From Alphaproteobacteria bacterium (lineage in GTDB: Bacteria > Myxococcota_A > UBA796 > GCA-2862545): a stretch of 64,000 nucleotides of DNA. The translations under genes and the position numbers were made by a program. This document shows positions 51,466 to 60,625 of the stretch, piece after piece; the first letter of the stretch is position 1; each line of letters opens with the position of its first letter. Location: contig JACKET010000006.1 in assembly GCA_020632875.1 (NCBI GenBank), forward strand, positions 400,338-464,337, given 5' to 3'. The notes beneath the pieces are model-generated. The model was not told the origin of the DNA. It did not search any database and was given only the letters and a program-made list of their open reading frames with translations.

Positions 51466-52586
51466 GGCTCCTCCGACCGCAGGGGCTCGAGCCGCCCGGG
51501 GCGGAGCTGCGAGAGGTACTGGTAGTCGCGGACGTACGATTCCCAGCCGCGGAGGCGGCCCTTGCGCTCTTCGCCCTCCCGGAAGCGGAGGAAGCCCATG
51601 TAGTTCTCGCGCCACCACTGGAAGAAGTCGCGTTCGTAGATCCACCCGTCCAGCAGGGGCTCGTAGAACTCCTGGTGGAACTCGCGGCCCGTGATCCAGT
51701 CGTGGGCCGTGAAGTGGTCGCGGTCCCAGATGACGTAGTGCGACGACGCGAAGGTCCACGAGCCCGTGTTGACGTACCCGCCCCTCCCGAGGGGGACGAC
51801 GCCCGGGAGGTGGCTGTGCCCGCAGATCACCCACGGCCACGGGCCTTTCTGCGACTGCTCGTACGCGGGACGGAAGATGCCCATCGGGTCGCCCATGTTC
51901 CCGCGGGCCCAGTAGTCGAGGTACTTGTTGAGCGGGTCGGAGTCGGCCTCGAAGCCCACCATCCGCAGCAGGCTCGTCCACGCGTTGCCGACCAGCGCGA
52001 TCTTGTGGGCCAACCAGAACATCAGCCGGTTCGACATCGTGTAGAACTCGCCGATCGGGATGCGCAGCCAGGTGTTGAGGTAGCGCTCGACGAGGTGGTG
52101 CGCGGTGGTCGACCACATGTGGCCCATCGGCACGGTCTTCGCGAGGTAGGGGTCGAACTGCCACCCGTGTAGCGCGATGACGTCGGGCCCGATGTGCAGC
52201 TCGTCACACACCCGGAAGTTCAGGATCTCCCGGTACAACGTGATGTCGTAGTCGTGGTTGCCGATGACGTAGAACAGGCGCCCGTCGCGCCCCAGCCGGC
52301 TCAGCGCCGAGAGCAGCTCCTGGTGCGCGCGCAGGACCCGCGTGAACGACCACGCCTGGTTGAAGTCGATGGCGTCGCCGAGCACGACGAGGATGGCGCC
52401 CTCTTCTTCGACGCGCTCGCACAGCGAGACGAGGTGCTTGTCCTTGCCGAAGAACACGTCGCACCGCGTGCCGTCGCCGAGGTGCATGTCGCTGACGAAC
52501 CAGATCCGCTGGTCGCTCGCGATCCGCTCGACCACGGAGGGCCTGTCGTTCCACCCGGCGAACAGGGGTTGCTGCATCGGCGTCAT
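51462..52586 (-). CDS. calcineurin-like metallophosphoesterase
   Basis: 374 residues. Two-metal motifs in order: Asp33-His35 (VSDMHLGD), LGDAIDF, GNHDYD, His in IALHGW and GHSHLPG. The extended helical insertion between GNHD and GHSH and the Arg/Trp-rich C-terminus (IYERDFFQWWREN) resemble UDP-diacylglucosamine pyrophosphatase-like enzymes, but LpxH activity is not proven. Divergent from engB, only 22 bases between the starts, so the promoters must overlap coding ends. Coupled to mtnA. Confidence 0.87.
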   Translation of the reverse strand: MTPMQQPLFAGWNDRPSVVERIASDQRIWFVSDMHLGDGTRCDVFFGKDKHLVSLCERVEEEGAILVVLGDAIDFNQAWSFTRVLRAHQELLSALSRLGRDGRLFYVIGNHDYDITLYREILNFRVCDELHIGPDVIALHGWQFDPYLAKTVPMGHMWSTTAHHLVERYLNTWLRIPIGEFYTMSNRLMFWLAHKIALVGNAWTSLLRMVGFEADSDPLNKYLDYWARGNMGDPMGIFRPAYEQSQKGPWPWVICGHSHLPGVVPLGRGGYVNTGSWTFASSHYVIWDRDHFTAHDWITGREFHQEFYEPLLDGWIYERDFFQWWRENYMGFLRFREGEERKGRLRGWESYVRDYQYLSQLRPGRLEPLRSEEP

Positions 52587-52608
52587 CGTAACGGGTTACC
52601 CGCTCGGC

Positions 52609-53196
52609 ATGCGACTGCGGAACGCCGTGAGCCAGCTGTCCTTCGTCGGGAGCTTCCCCGGCGAGCTCCCCGTGCTGGGGCGGCCCGAGGTGGCCTTCGC
52701 CGGGCGCTCGAACGTCGGCAAGTCCAGCGCGCTCAACGTGCTGCTCGACTCGAAGAAGGCGGCGCGCGTCTCGTCCACGCCGGGCCGCACGCAGGCCATC
52801 AACCTGTTCGACCTCGGCGAGCAGGCCGTGTTCGCCGACCTGCCCGGCTACGGCTTCGCGAAGGTGCCCGACCACGTCAAAGAGCGCTGGGGCGACCTCA
52901 TCGAGGGGTACCTCGGCACCCGCGAGACGCTGCGCCTCGTCGTCATGCTGGTCGACATCCGCCGCGACCCGATGGAGTCCGACGGGATGCTCGTCGACGG
53001 GCTGCGCGACGCCGACATCCCGCTGCTCGTCGTGGCCACGAAGTGCGACAAGCTCAAGAAGCAGCAGAAGGTCCAACAGATCCGGGCGATCCGCGAGGCC
53101 TTCGACCTCCCGCGCGACCAGCCCATCGCGTTCTCGAGCGTCACGCGCGAGGGGCGCGACGAGGTGTGGGACGTCATCGAGAGGGCCTGTCGATGA
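52609..53196 (+). CDS. engB: ribosome biogenesis GTPase EngB/YsxC
   Basis: 195 residues. G1 GRSNVGKS (32-39), G3 DLPGYGFAKV, G4 TKCDKLK and a G5-like SSVTREG are present. It acts in late 50S assembly. The ATG at 52609 follows TAACGGGTTACC, a small dyad between the divergent genes. Its stop overlaps the rlmE start (ATGA). Confidence 0.95.
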   Translation: MRLRNAVSQLSFVGSFPGELPVLGRPEVAFAGRSNVGKSSALNVLLDSKKAARVSSTPGRTQAINLFDLGEQAVFADLPGYGFAKVPDHVKERWGDLIEGYLGTRETLRLVVMLVDIRRDPMESDGMLVDGLRDADIPLLVVATKCDKLKKQQKVQQIRAIREAFDLPRDQPIAFSSVTREGRDEVWDVIERACR

Positions 53197-53837
53197 GCCG
53201 CCGCAGCCGCACGCACCGCGGGAAGAAGAACACCTACAAGACCGGCGACCGCTTCAACAAGCAGGCGAAGGAGGAGGGGTACCGCGCGCGCTCGGTCTAC
53301 AAGCTCTCCGAGGCGCAGAAGCGGTTCCGCATCCTCGCCCAGGGCCAGCGCGTGCTCGATCTCGGCTGCGCCCCGGGCAGCTGGGCGCGGTACGCGAAAG
53401 AGGTCGTCGGCGGTCGGGGCACGGTGCTCGGGCTCGATCTCCAGCACGTCCCGTCGCTCGCGGGCGTCGAGCTGCTTCAGGCCGACGCGTTCGAGGTCAC
53501 GGCCGACCAGCTCCTCGAGGCGCTCGGCGGCCCCGCGGACGTCGTGCTCTCCGACATGGCGCCGAGCACCACCGGCGACCGGTTCGGCGACCACGTCCGC
53601 CAGATCCGCGTCGCGCGGCGGGCCCTCGAGATCGCGACCCAGGTGCTGACACCGGGCGGCAACTTCGTGTGCAAGGTCTTCGACGGCGAAGAGGCGCACG
53701 ACTTCGTGATGGACGTACGCAAGCGGTTCGACAGCGTGAAGCGCCTGCGGCCCGAGGCGGTGCGGCAGACGAGCGTCGAGTTCTTCGTCATCGGCCTCGG
53801 CTACACGCCGCTCGCCGAGCCCGCCGGGCCCGGGTGA
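53193..53837 (+). CDS. rlmE: 23S rRNA (uridine-2'-O)-methyltransferase RlmE
   Basis: 214 residues. Methylates U2552 in the A-loop using SAM. The KDKE tetrad is Lys37, Asp121 (LSDMAP), Lys161 (VCKVFDG) and Glu196; SAM-binding LDLGCAPGSW is at about 55-64. Its stop overlaps the next start as GTGA. Confidence 0.95.
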   Translation: MSRRSRTHRGKKNTYKTGDRFNKQAKEEGYRARSVYKLSEAQKRFRILAQGQRVLDLGCAPGSWARYAKEVVGGRGTVLGLDLQHVPSLAGVELLQADAFEVTADQLLEALGGPADVVLSDMAPSTTGDRFGDHVRQIRVARRALEIATQVLTPGGNFVCKVFDGEEAHDFVMDVRKRFDSVKRLRPEAVRQTSVEFFVIGLGYTPLAEPAGPG

Positions 53838-54541
53838 TCGTCCCGACCGCCGCAGAGGTCGCGCCGTTCCTGGCGGTCCTGCTCGGTGCGCTGGTGCTGC
53901 CCGCGGTCCTCGACGTGCTCCGCAGGCCCGCGCGCGTGCCGCTCTACTGGGGCATGCCGCTCGCCGTGGGGGCCGCCGGGCTCGTGGGGCTCGCGTTCGT
54001 CGCGCCGCTGCGGGAGGTGGCGCCGGGCCTCGCGCGCACGCTGTACCGGGCGAACCTGCTCGCGATGGTCGCCGGCACGACCTCGGCCGCGACGCTCGTT
54101 GAGCTGGGCCTGCTGTGCGGGGCGCGCGCCCTGCGGCCGGACGGCGCGCTCGGGCCGCCGCGATGGCCGTGGGTCGGGGGAGCGGGGGTGGCGGTGGCCT
54201 CGGTGGGGCTCGCGGGACTCGCGATGCCGCCGCTGCTCTGGGCCCTGCCGTTCGCAGGGGTCGCGCTGGTGGCGTGCCTGACGGTGGCGCGTGGAGGGAG
54301 CGCGCGTGTCGAACAGGGCGCTGCGGTGGGCCGGGACGGGTGGCTGCTCGCGGTGTCCACGGGCGGCGTGGCCGCGCTCGCGGTGCCGGTCGCGGCCGGT
54401 GGGTGGGGCGAGGCGGCGCTGGCGGGCGCCCTGGTCGCGGTGGGCATCGCGTTCGCCGGGGCGTTCGCGGCGCCGTGGACGTGGCGGAGCGCGCTCGTGC
54501 TCGCCCTGCTCCCCGTGGGCGTGCTCGCGCCCTGGGTCTGA
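53834..54541 (+). CDS. integral membrane protein of unknown function (paralogue 1)
   Basis: 235 residues, Ala/Val/Leu/Gly-rich with about six to seven membrane segments. GTG start overlapping the rlmE stop. It shares its beginning (LPAVLDVLRRP) and a later ARALRPDGALG motif with the larger protein at 55764 (VPAALDLVRRP and VRTLRPEGDLG), so the two are paralogues. Followed by a strong hairpin. Confidence 0.8.
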   Translation: MIVPTAAEVAPFLAVLLGALVLPAVLDVLRRPARVPLYWGMPLAVGAAGLVGLAFVAPLREVAPGLARTLYRANLLAMVAGTTSAATLVELGLLCGARALRPDGALGPPRWPWVGGAGVAVASVGLAGLAMPPLLWALPFAGVALVACLTVARGGSARVEQGAAVGRDGWLLAVSTGGVAALAVPVAAGGWGEAALAGALVAVGIAFAGAFAAPWTWRSALVLALLPVGVLAPWV

Positions 54542-54548
54542 GACAGAG

Positions 54549-54581
54549 AAGCCCGCGCTCGGACGAACCGAGCGCGGGCTT
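54549..54581. terminator. bidirectional terminator hairpin
   Basis: AAGCCCGCGCTCGG and CCGAGCGCGGGCTT form a perfect 14-bp stem with a 5-nt loop, between two converging genes. Confidence 0.85.
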
Positions 54582-54597
54582 CGACGAACCGGGACGG

Positions 54598-55497
54598 TCA
54601 GAGCGCTTCGAGCGTGAAGCCGTTCAGGATCGGGTTGTTGTCGGGGAACGGCGCGTTCGCCGGCGGCGCGTGATCGAGCTGGGCCGCCGTGAGGCGCGCG
54701 TCGAGCACGAACTCGGTGGTGGCGGCGGTCGCGGTGAACTCGTGGGTCACGACGGCACCGATGGTGTCGACGCTGATCCCGCCCTGGAGGTCGCCGGGGT
54801 TGACGCTCTCGGCGATCACCTGGCGGTCGTGCACGACGTGGAACCCGCGGTCGCAGCACTGCTCGGCGAACAGGAGCTGGGCCTTGTAGCGGTTGCCAGC
54901 GGTGAGGCCCCCGAGCTGCACCGTGACCGTGCCCGTGTCGAAGCCGGTCGGCGTCTGCGTCGCGCTGGTCCAGCGGATGCCGCGCATCACGGCCTCGAGC
55001 GCGTCGTCGCTCGTCGTGGCGCCGTAGTTGGGCGTATTGACCCAGTTCCCGAAGCCGGCTCCCGCCGGGATGTCCTGCGGACAGGCGGCGCCGTTGCAGT
55101 TCTGGCCCACGGCGGTCCAGTTGCTGCTGCCCGGGCGGTACGACACGTCGACACCGCCATCGCCGACGTTCCGGACCATCGGCACGTTGATCGTGCGCGA
55201 GGTGCCCGTGGCGCACGTGGGATCGCCGTAGTCGAGGCAGATCGCCGGGTCGGCCGGTGCGAATCCGTAGTTGCCGACGGCGCGGTCGAGGCGCTGCAGC
55301 GTCGCGACCTCTGCGGTGCCGGGGTCGCCGACGATGCCGAACTGGGCGCCAGAAGCCAGGAACTCCTGGATCAGGGCGTCGGCGTCGTCGTCCTGGGGGA
55401 GCGTGCCCTGGACGTCGACCTGCTGGTAGGCCTCTTCGACCTCGGGAGCCGTCGCACAGCCCGCGACGAGGACGATGCTGGTGAGAGCGATACGCAT
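54598..55497 (-). CDS. lipoprotein with malectin-like domain
   Basis: 299 residues; signal MRIALTSIVLVAGC with Cys14. The C-terminal 150 residues have the malectin-like beta-sandwich pattern (LTAGNRYKAQLLFAEQCCDRG then GGISVDTIGAVV), a carbohydrate-binding fold. The middle has several Cys (ICLDYGDPTC, NCNGAAC). The N-terminal region has a helix. RBS GGAGGAT supports the start. It follows a small ORF with 13 nt between. Confidence 0.85.
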   Translation of the reverse strand: MRIALTSIVLVAGCATAPEVEEAYQQVDVQGTLPQDDDADALIQEFLASGAQFGIVGDPGTAEVATLQRLDRAVGNYGFAPADPAICLDYGDPTCATGTSRTINVPMVRNVGDGGVDVSYRPGSSNWTAVGQNCNGAACPQDIPAGAGFGNWVNTPNYGATTSDDALEAVMRGIRWTSATQTPTGFDTGTVTVQLGGLTAGNRYKAQLLFAEQCCDRGFHVVHDRQVIAESVNPGDLQGGISVDTIGAVVTHEFTATAATTEFVLDARLTAAQLDHAPPANAPFPDNNPILNGFTLEAL

Positions 55498-55510
55498 TCG
55501 ATCCTCCGGA

Positions 55511-55669
55511 TCAGGGGGTGAAGGAGCCGCCGAAGGCGGTGGTGACGCGGGGCAAGGTGCCGAGCCGACGGAGCGTCGGGCGCTCGAGCGCGGGGCGCTC
55601 CGGCTTGGGTGGAGCGGGCTCGACTGTGCGAGCACGCACAGGCATCTCTTCGCGGATATCGGCGTTCAT
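55511..55669 (-). CDS. small 52-residue protein upstream of the malectin-like lipoprotein
   Basis: ATG 55669 has a good RBS (AGAGGAA) and the ORF ends 13 nt before the lipoprotein start, which is operon-like. The sequence has an N-terminal charged part (MNADIREEMPVRARTV), a Pro-rich middle and LRRLGTLPRVTTAFGGSFTP at the end. Not recognised. It could be a leader peptide, a small regulator or a RiPP-like precursor, but no modification enzymes are visible nearby. Confidence 0.55.
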   Translation of the reverse strand: MNADIREEMPVRARTVEPAPPKPERPALERPTLRRLGTLPRVTTAFGGSFTP

Positions 55670-55763
55670 CGTTTCCTCTGGCAAGTCTGGCCGTAACGAC
55701 CGCGGCATCGGCGGCGGTGCAATCCCGGGCTCGATCGGCGTACGCTGCGAGGCGGAGGCCGCC

Positions 55764-57062
55764 ATCCTCGTCTGGCTCGCGCCGCTGCTCGTCCCGCTCG
55801 TGCTGATCGTGCTGGCCACGCTCTGTGTGCCGGCGGCGCTGGACCTGGTGCGACGCCCGGAGCCCGTCGATGGCGGGTGGTGGCTACCGGCCGCCGTCGT
55901 GGTGTTCCTGGCCGTCGGATTCCCCGTGTGGTTCGGGCTCCGGCCCGAGCTGGCGGGCCTCCCGACCGTGGCATTGCGCGCGACCTACGTGGCGCCGATG
56001 TCGCTGCTCCTGGCCTTCGTGCTGCTCCTCGAAACGGTGTTTCTCTGCGGGGTGCGGACGCTGCGCCCGGAGGGGGACCTGGGGCGCGTCCGGTGGCCGT
56101 GGGTAGCGGGCCTGGTCGCCTGGCTGGTCGGGGTCCCGCTGCTCGTCGCCTGGCACTGGCGGACCTGGCTCGGATGGACGCTGCCGGCCGCCTTCACTGC
56201 GCTGATCGTGCTGGTCACCGTCGATCGACGGGGCACGCCTCGCATCGACGAAGCGCGAGCGGCGGCCGTCGATGCCGTGGCAGTCGCGACCCTGGCCGTG
56301 CTCCTCGGGGTGGGCGTCATCCCGTTCGGCGAATTCGTCATGAAGATCATGACGTTTGGCCGAGTCACGCCTCCCTTGGAACCGGCGATCTTCGCGGTGT
56401 GCAGCCTCGCGGGGCTGGTCCTGTGGCGGCTGGCCACGGGCCCGTGGAGCTGGAGGCCGGTCGTCGCGTCGCTGGGCTTCGCGGGGGCCGTGGCGTGGAT
56501 GTGGACGCCGTGGTGGACGTTCCGTCCGCTCCCGCCGGACGTGGAGGTGCCGCGCTGGGTCACGTGGACGGGAGCGGAGCCCACGACCCGACCCGGCAGG
56601 GTGACCCAGGAGCCCTGCTATCCCGATCATCCGGGCATGCGGCCGTGCGACCACGATCTCGCCGTGCTTCCACCGACGGCGAGGATCGACGATGGCGGTC
56701 TGGGCGCACGGCTCCAACCCGGGCCGACCAGGGTCGTGGTGGACGGGGGCCGCGGATTCGTCATGAAGAAGGCCAATCTCTTCACCGAGTTCGCGCTCGT
56801 GGTCCCCGTCGACGACCAGCACGCGCGGTGGTGCCTGGTCGGGAACGACTTCATCGCCGCGCGCCACGGTCTGTGCGGCATGGACGACTCGGCCGTCGAG
56901 CCCCAGCCGGTGCCCGAGGCCGTTCCGATGGAGCAGCTCGTGCGAGAGCTCCGGGAAGCGCGCACGCAGATCGTCGTCGCCCGCAGCCCGGAGTGGACGG
57001 TGCAGCAGTGGGTCTCGCTCTGTGCCTCGGTCCCCGAAGCGACGGCCTGTGGGCTGCGATAG
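55764..57062 (+). CDS. integral membrane protein of unknown function (paralogue 2)
   Basis: About 432 residues. Six or so membrane segments in the first 260 residues, then a soluble C-terminal region with Cys (CYPDHPGMRPCDH, then CGMDDSAVE and two more near the end). The true start is unclear: GGCGGAGG is followed by ATC at 55764, not a normal start codon, whereas in-frame GTGs lie at 55800 and 55809; a GTG at 55518 would overlap the antisense small ORF. I place the start at 55764 because it matches the paralogue's N-terminus best. Confidence 0.65.
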   Translation: MLVWLAPLLVPLVLIVLATLCVPAALDLVRRPEPVDGGWWLPAAVVVFLAVGFPVWFGLRPELAGLPTVALRATYVAPMSLLLAFVLLLETVFLCGVRTLRPEGDLGRVRWPWVAGLVAWLVGVPLLVAWHWRTWLGWTLPAAFTALIVLVTVDRRGTPRIDEARAAAVDAVAVATLAVLLGVGVIPFGEFVMKIMTFGRVTPPLEPAIFAVCSLAGLVLWRLATGPWSWRPVVASLGFAGAVAWMWTPWWTFRPLPPDVEVPRWVTWTGAEPTTRPGRVTQEPCYPDHPGMRPCDHDLAVLPPTARIDDGGLGARLQPGPTRVVVDGGRGFVMKKANLFTEFALVVPVDDQHARWCLVGNDFIAARHGLCGMDDSAVEPQPVPEAVPMEQLVRELREARTQIVVARSPEWTVQQWVSLCASVPEATACGLR

Positions 57063-57074
57063 GGCGCGGAGCCC

Positions 57075-58544
57075 CTACCGCTTCTGCCCTTCGAGGCGCT
57101 CGGCCCAGGTCGTGAGCGTGCGGACCATCTCGCCCGTCGCACCGGCGGCCCAGGTGCCGTTGCCCTTCTCGCGCCAGGCGCTGCCCGCGATGTCGAGGTG
57201 GGTCCAGCGCTTGTCGTCGGTGACGAAGTGCTGGAGGAACAGGGCCGCCGTGGTGGCGCCCGCATCCCGGCCGCCGACGTTCTTGAGCTTCGACCAGTCG
57301 CCGCGGAGCTTCTCCTTGTACGGCGCGTGGAGCGGCAGGCGCCACAGGCCCTCGCCATCGGCGGAGGCGGCGAGCGACAGGTCGTGCGCCATGCCCTCGT
57401 CGTTCGTGAACATGCCGGTGAAGTCGGTGCCGATGGCGATGACGCACGCGCCCGTGAGCGTGGCGGCGTCGATGATCTGCGTCACACCCTCGGTGGCGGA
57501 GGCGTTGATCAGGCAGTCGGCCAGCACCAGGCGCCCTTCGGCGTCGGTGTTGTGGATCTCGACCGTGACGCCGTTGCGGTACTTCAGGATGTCGCCCAGC
57601 TTGTAGCTGTTGGCGCCCGCCATGTTCTCGACCGCACCCACGAAGCAGTCGACGGCGATGGGCGCGCCGAGCTCGGCGAGCGCAGCGGTGGCGCCGAGCA
57701 CGGTGGCCGCGCCGCCCATGTCCATCCGCATCGTCTGCATCGCGAGGGACGGCTTCAGCGACAGCCCGCCGGAGTCGAACGTCACGCCCTTGCCCACGAA
57801 CGCGATGTGCTCCTTCGCGTTCTTCGGGTGGTACGTGATGTGGATGTAGCAGCCGGGACGCGAGGAGCCCTGGCCCACCGCGACGATGCCGACCATGCCC
57901 TCCTTCTCGCAGCGCTCGAAGTCCCACACCTCGACCGTCACGCCCGGCAGGCTGCCGATGTCCTTCACGACCGCGGCGGCGAGGGTCTCGGGGTAGAGGT
58001 CGGCGGGCGGCGCATTGACGAGGTCGCGCGCCCAAGACTGCCACTTCGTGCGGACCGCGCACTTCTTCGCGATGCGGGCGGCGTCGGGGCCGTCTTCGAC
58101 ACCCACGAGGGTGAGGGTGTCGAGCGCGGGTCGCCGCTCGGTCTCGGCCTTGTACGTGTCGTACTCGTAGTTGCCGGCGACGACGTGCTCGTACACCGTA
58201 CGCACGCCCTCGGAGCCGAGGCCCGAGTGCAGGGCGAGGTGGCGGACCTTGCTCGACCGGGCCTCGCGGGCCGCGCGTGCGCTGGCGTTGCGGAGGTCGG
58301 ACACGGTGCGCTCGCCGACACCCACCACCACGAGCAGCGGCGCCCCGATGGCGCCGAACGTCGCGGTGACGTGCGTGGCGTTGCCGTTGCCCTCGAACCC
58401 CTGGGATTCGAGCCACCCGATCAGGCGTCCGCCGAGGGCGGCATCGAGCTCGGCGAGCTCGCCGCGCCAGTCGGTGCCGGCGAACACCGCCAGGGCATCG
58501 GCGGAGACGGAGGTGGGGGCGTCGGTCGAGAATCGAATGTCCAC
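57075..58544 (-). CDS. pepA: leucyl aminopeptidase (M17)
   Basis: 489 residues. It removes N-terminal residues in a hexameric two-zinc enzyme. The C-terminal domain has Lys252 and Asp257 (GKGVTFDSGG), the signature NTDAEGRL at 332-339 and the catalytic Arg within it; NAPPADLYPETL precedes it. RBS is weak; ATG 58544 chosen. Converges with the membrane protein gene, with 12 bases between. Confidence 0.95.
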   Translation of the reverse strand: MDIRFSTDAPTSVSADALAVFAGTDWRGELAELDAALGGRLIGWLESQGFEGNGNATHVTATFGAIGAPLLVVVGVGERTVSDLRNASARAAREARSSKVRHLALHSGLGSEGVRTVYEHVVAGNYEYDTYKAETERRPALDTLTLVGVEDGPDAARIAKKCAVRTKWQSWARDLVNAPPADLYPETLAAAVVKDIGSLPGVTVEVWDFERCEKEGMVGIVAVGQGSSRPGCYIHITYHPKNAKEHIAFVGKGVTFDSGGLSLKPSLAMQTMRMDMGGAATVLGATAALAELGAPIAVDCFVGAVENMAGANSYKLGDILKYRNGVTVEIHNTDAEGRLVLADCLINASATEGVTQIIDAATLTGACVIAIGTDFTGMFTNDEGMAHDLSLAASADGEGLWRLPLHAPYKEKLRGDWSKLKNVGGRDAGATTAALFLQHFVTDDKRWTHLDIAGSAWREKGNGTWAAGATGEMVRTLTTWAERLEGQKR

Positions 58545-58560
58545 GTGGACTCCAGAGAGA

Positions 58561-60516
58561 TCAGCAGGCGCGCATCAGCGCCATGGCGAGCACGAGCAGC
58601 AGGAAGCAGCCGGCCACGGCGACGCCGATGGTGGTGGGAGAGTCGCGCTGGAGCAGCTCCAGCACGCGGTCCTTCAGGTTGTCGAGCCCGCCGCGGGGGC
58701 GGGGCCCGTCGCCCAGGAGGTCTTCGTCGCCGGCGCCCGGCAACGGTGCGTCTTCGTTGAAGAAGTCGGCTTCACCCGCCTGGGACGCCTCCCAGGCCTG
58801 GTGCTCGGGGCGCGGCGGCAGGGGAGCAGGCACGGGCGAAGGCTTCGGCGGGTGCGGGGCCGCGATCGTGACGCTCGGCTGCGGCACGGCCACGGCGGGC
58901 GTGCCCACGTCGGAGCCCGGCTCGGACGGCTCGGTGGGCTCGCCGGCGTCGGAGGGCGGCGGCGTCGGGACGGCGGAGAGCACGGGCCGCGGCGGCGCGG
59001 GCTTGGGGCGCGGCGCAGGCTCGGGCTCGTCTTCGATCACGGTGCCCGGCGACGTGGGCGCGAGCGGCCGGGGGAACGCGTCGATGATCTCTGCGCCGGG
59101 GTCGGACTCGTCGTCGAAGTCGAACTGCGACCGCGTCATCATCACGGTGGGCGCCTCTTCGTCTTCCTCTTCGGAGTCGTCGTCTTCGTCGCCGAACCCG
59201 GAGCCGAAGGGGGACAGCGCGGGCGGCTTGAGCTCGATGGGCGCGGGGCCGGCGTCGGGCTGCTGGGGCGGCACGTAGCCCGCGGGCGGCCGGACCTCGA
59301 AGCGCCCTTCGGCGACGACGGGCTCCTGCCCGGATTCCTTCACGCTGAACGCGACGCGGACGGCATACCGCCCGGGCGCGACCTCGGGCAGGTTGAACTC
59401 GAACCGGAAGCGCCCGGAGGGATGGCGATCGACGGCGAACTGCGCATCCTCGAGGGGGACGCGACCGTCGCCGGGGGCGTCGAGGTCGGTGAGACGTACG
59501 CCGCACACGATGTCGCCCGCCTCGTTCACGCCCTCGGTCGGGGCGACCGACACGGTGAACCCGACCGCCGAGGGGCCGCTGAACACGTCGCCGTCGGCGT
59601 TGCTGGACAGGATGAGCTTGCCGACGCTGTCGATGCGGGGGTCGGTGAGCGCGACCACCTCGCGCAGGCGCGGGGCGAGGTCGGTGGCCTTCAGGAAGCG
59701 GTAGGGCGGCGACGGATCGGCATCGCGGGACAGCCCGCGCGCGAGGATGGTCGAGAGCCGCTCGGCCGTGCGGATGACGAACCGGGAGTTCGCCCCGTCG
59801 AGCTTGAGGCGCGCGACGGCGCGGTCGCGGAGCGTGGCGAGCGCGACCTTGTCGAGGCCCCCGGTGCCCGCGAGCGGCAGGGCGGCGGGGCCCTCGGATT
59901 CGCCCTCTTCGAGCATCGTGGCGGCGTGGAGCGCCTGGCAGATGGCCCAGGTGTCGGGCGCGATGCGGTCGGGCGCCGCCCAGGGCTTGCGGCCGGGGTG
60001 CGCGCGCTCGTGTGCCGCCATCAGCGTCTGGGAGCTGGGGGTCGCGAGATCCATCACCACCGGGTCGCCGTGGGGGTCGATGAGGATGTTGGACGGACGC
60101 AGGTTGCCGTGGGCGCGCGGGTGCTTCGCGAGACCCTCGGTCACCGCGAGCAGCACGTGCAGCGCCTCGGTGAGCGGGATGCCGCTGGCGAGCTGGCGCT
60201 GGAGCGTCGTGGGGAACCAGGGGAGGAGGAGCGCCGTGGCGCCCGTGGGCAGCGTGATGCTGTCTTCGAGCGGGATGAGCAGCGGCGCCTCGGACGCGAG
60301 CAGATCGGCCTGCTCGGTGGCGCACTTCCGCATGATCTGCACCTTGTCGGCGCTGGCGGGCGGGAGGTCGGTGGCCTCGTAGGGGACCTTGAGCGCGCGC
60401 TGGCGGCCCTCGTCGTCTTTCACGAGCCAGGTGCGCGACCAGACGCCCTCACCGAGGAGAGCGGTGAGGGTCCAGGCCTGTGCTCGACTGTCCGTGACGA
60501 TGTCGCCGGTCTTCAC
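58561..60516 (-). CDS. pseudokinase with C-terminal membrane anchor
   Basis: 651 residues. A Hanks-type fold covers about 14-280. Lys43 (ALKVPY) is present, but HRDLKPSN is HGNLRPSN (136-143), with Asn138 where the catalytic Asp should be, and DFG is DLA (156-158). Phosphotransfer is therefore unlikely. A beta-domain (about 320-420) follows with a low-complexity acidic/Pro-rich linker (430-620), and one membrane helix ends the protein (TIGVAVAGCFLLLVLAMALM). A scaffold or sensor role is inference. 16 nt upstream of pepA. Confidence 0.87.
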   Translation of the reverse strand: MKTGDIVTDSRAQAWTLTALLGEGVWSRTWLVKDDEGRQRALKVPYEATDLPPASADKVQIMRKCATEQADLLASEAPLLIPLEDSITLPTGATALLLPWFPTTLQRQLASGIPLTEALHVLLAVTEGLAKHPRAHGNLRPSNILIDPHGDPVVMDLATPSSQTLMAAHERAHPGRKPWAAPDRIAPDTWAICQALHAATMLEEGESEGPAALPLAGTGGLDKVALATLRDRAVARLKLDGANSRFVIRTAERLSTILARGLSRDADPSPPYRFLKATDLAPRLREVVALTDPRIDSVGKLILSSNADGDVFSGPSAVGFTVSVAPTEGVNEAGDIVCGVRLTDLDAPGDGRVPLEDAQFAVDRHPSGRFRFEFNLPEVAPGRYAVRVAFSVKESGQEPVVAEGRFEVRPPAGYVPPQQPDAGPAPIELKPPALSPFGSGFGDEDDDSEEEDEEAPTVMMTRSQFDFDDESDPGAEIIDAFPRPLAPTSPGTVIEDEPEPAPRPKPAPPRPVLSAVPTPPPSDAGEPTEPSEPGSDVGTPAVAVPQPSVTIAAPHPPKPSPVPAPLPPRPEHQAWEASQAGEADFFNEDAPLPGAGDEDLLGDGPRPRGGLDNLKDRVLELLQRDSPTTIGVAVAGCFLLLVLAMALMRAC

Positions 60517-60625
60517 CGTTGAGGGCTCCGCTCGTGTCGGGCCCGGTATAACGGGTGAGATCCCTGCTGGCGAAGCGTTCTCGGCGATGAGCCGGTGCGC
60601 TGCATTCAGGCTCGCGGAGCCGGGC

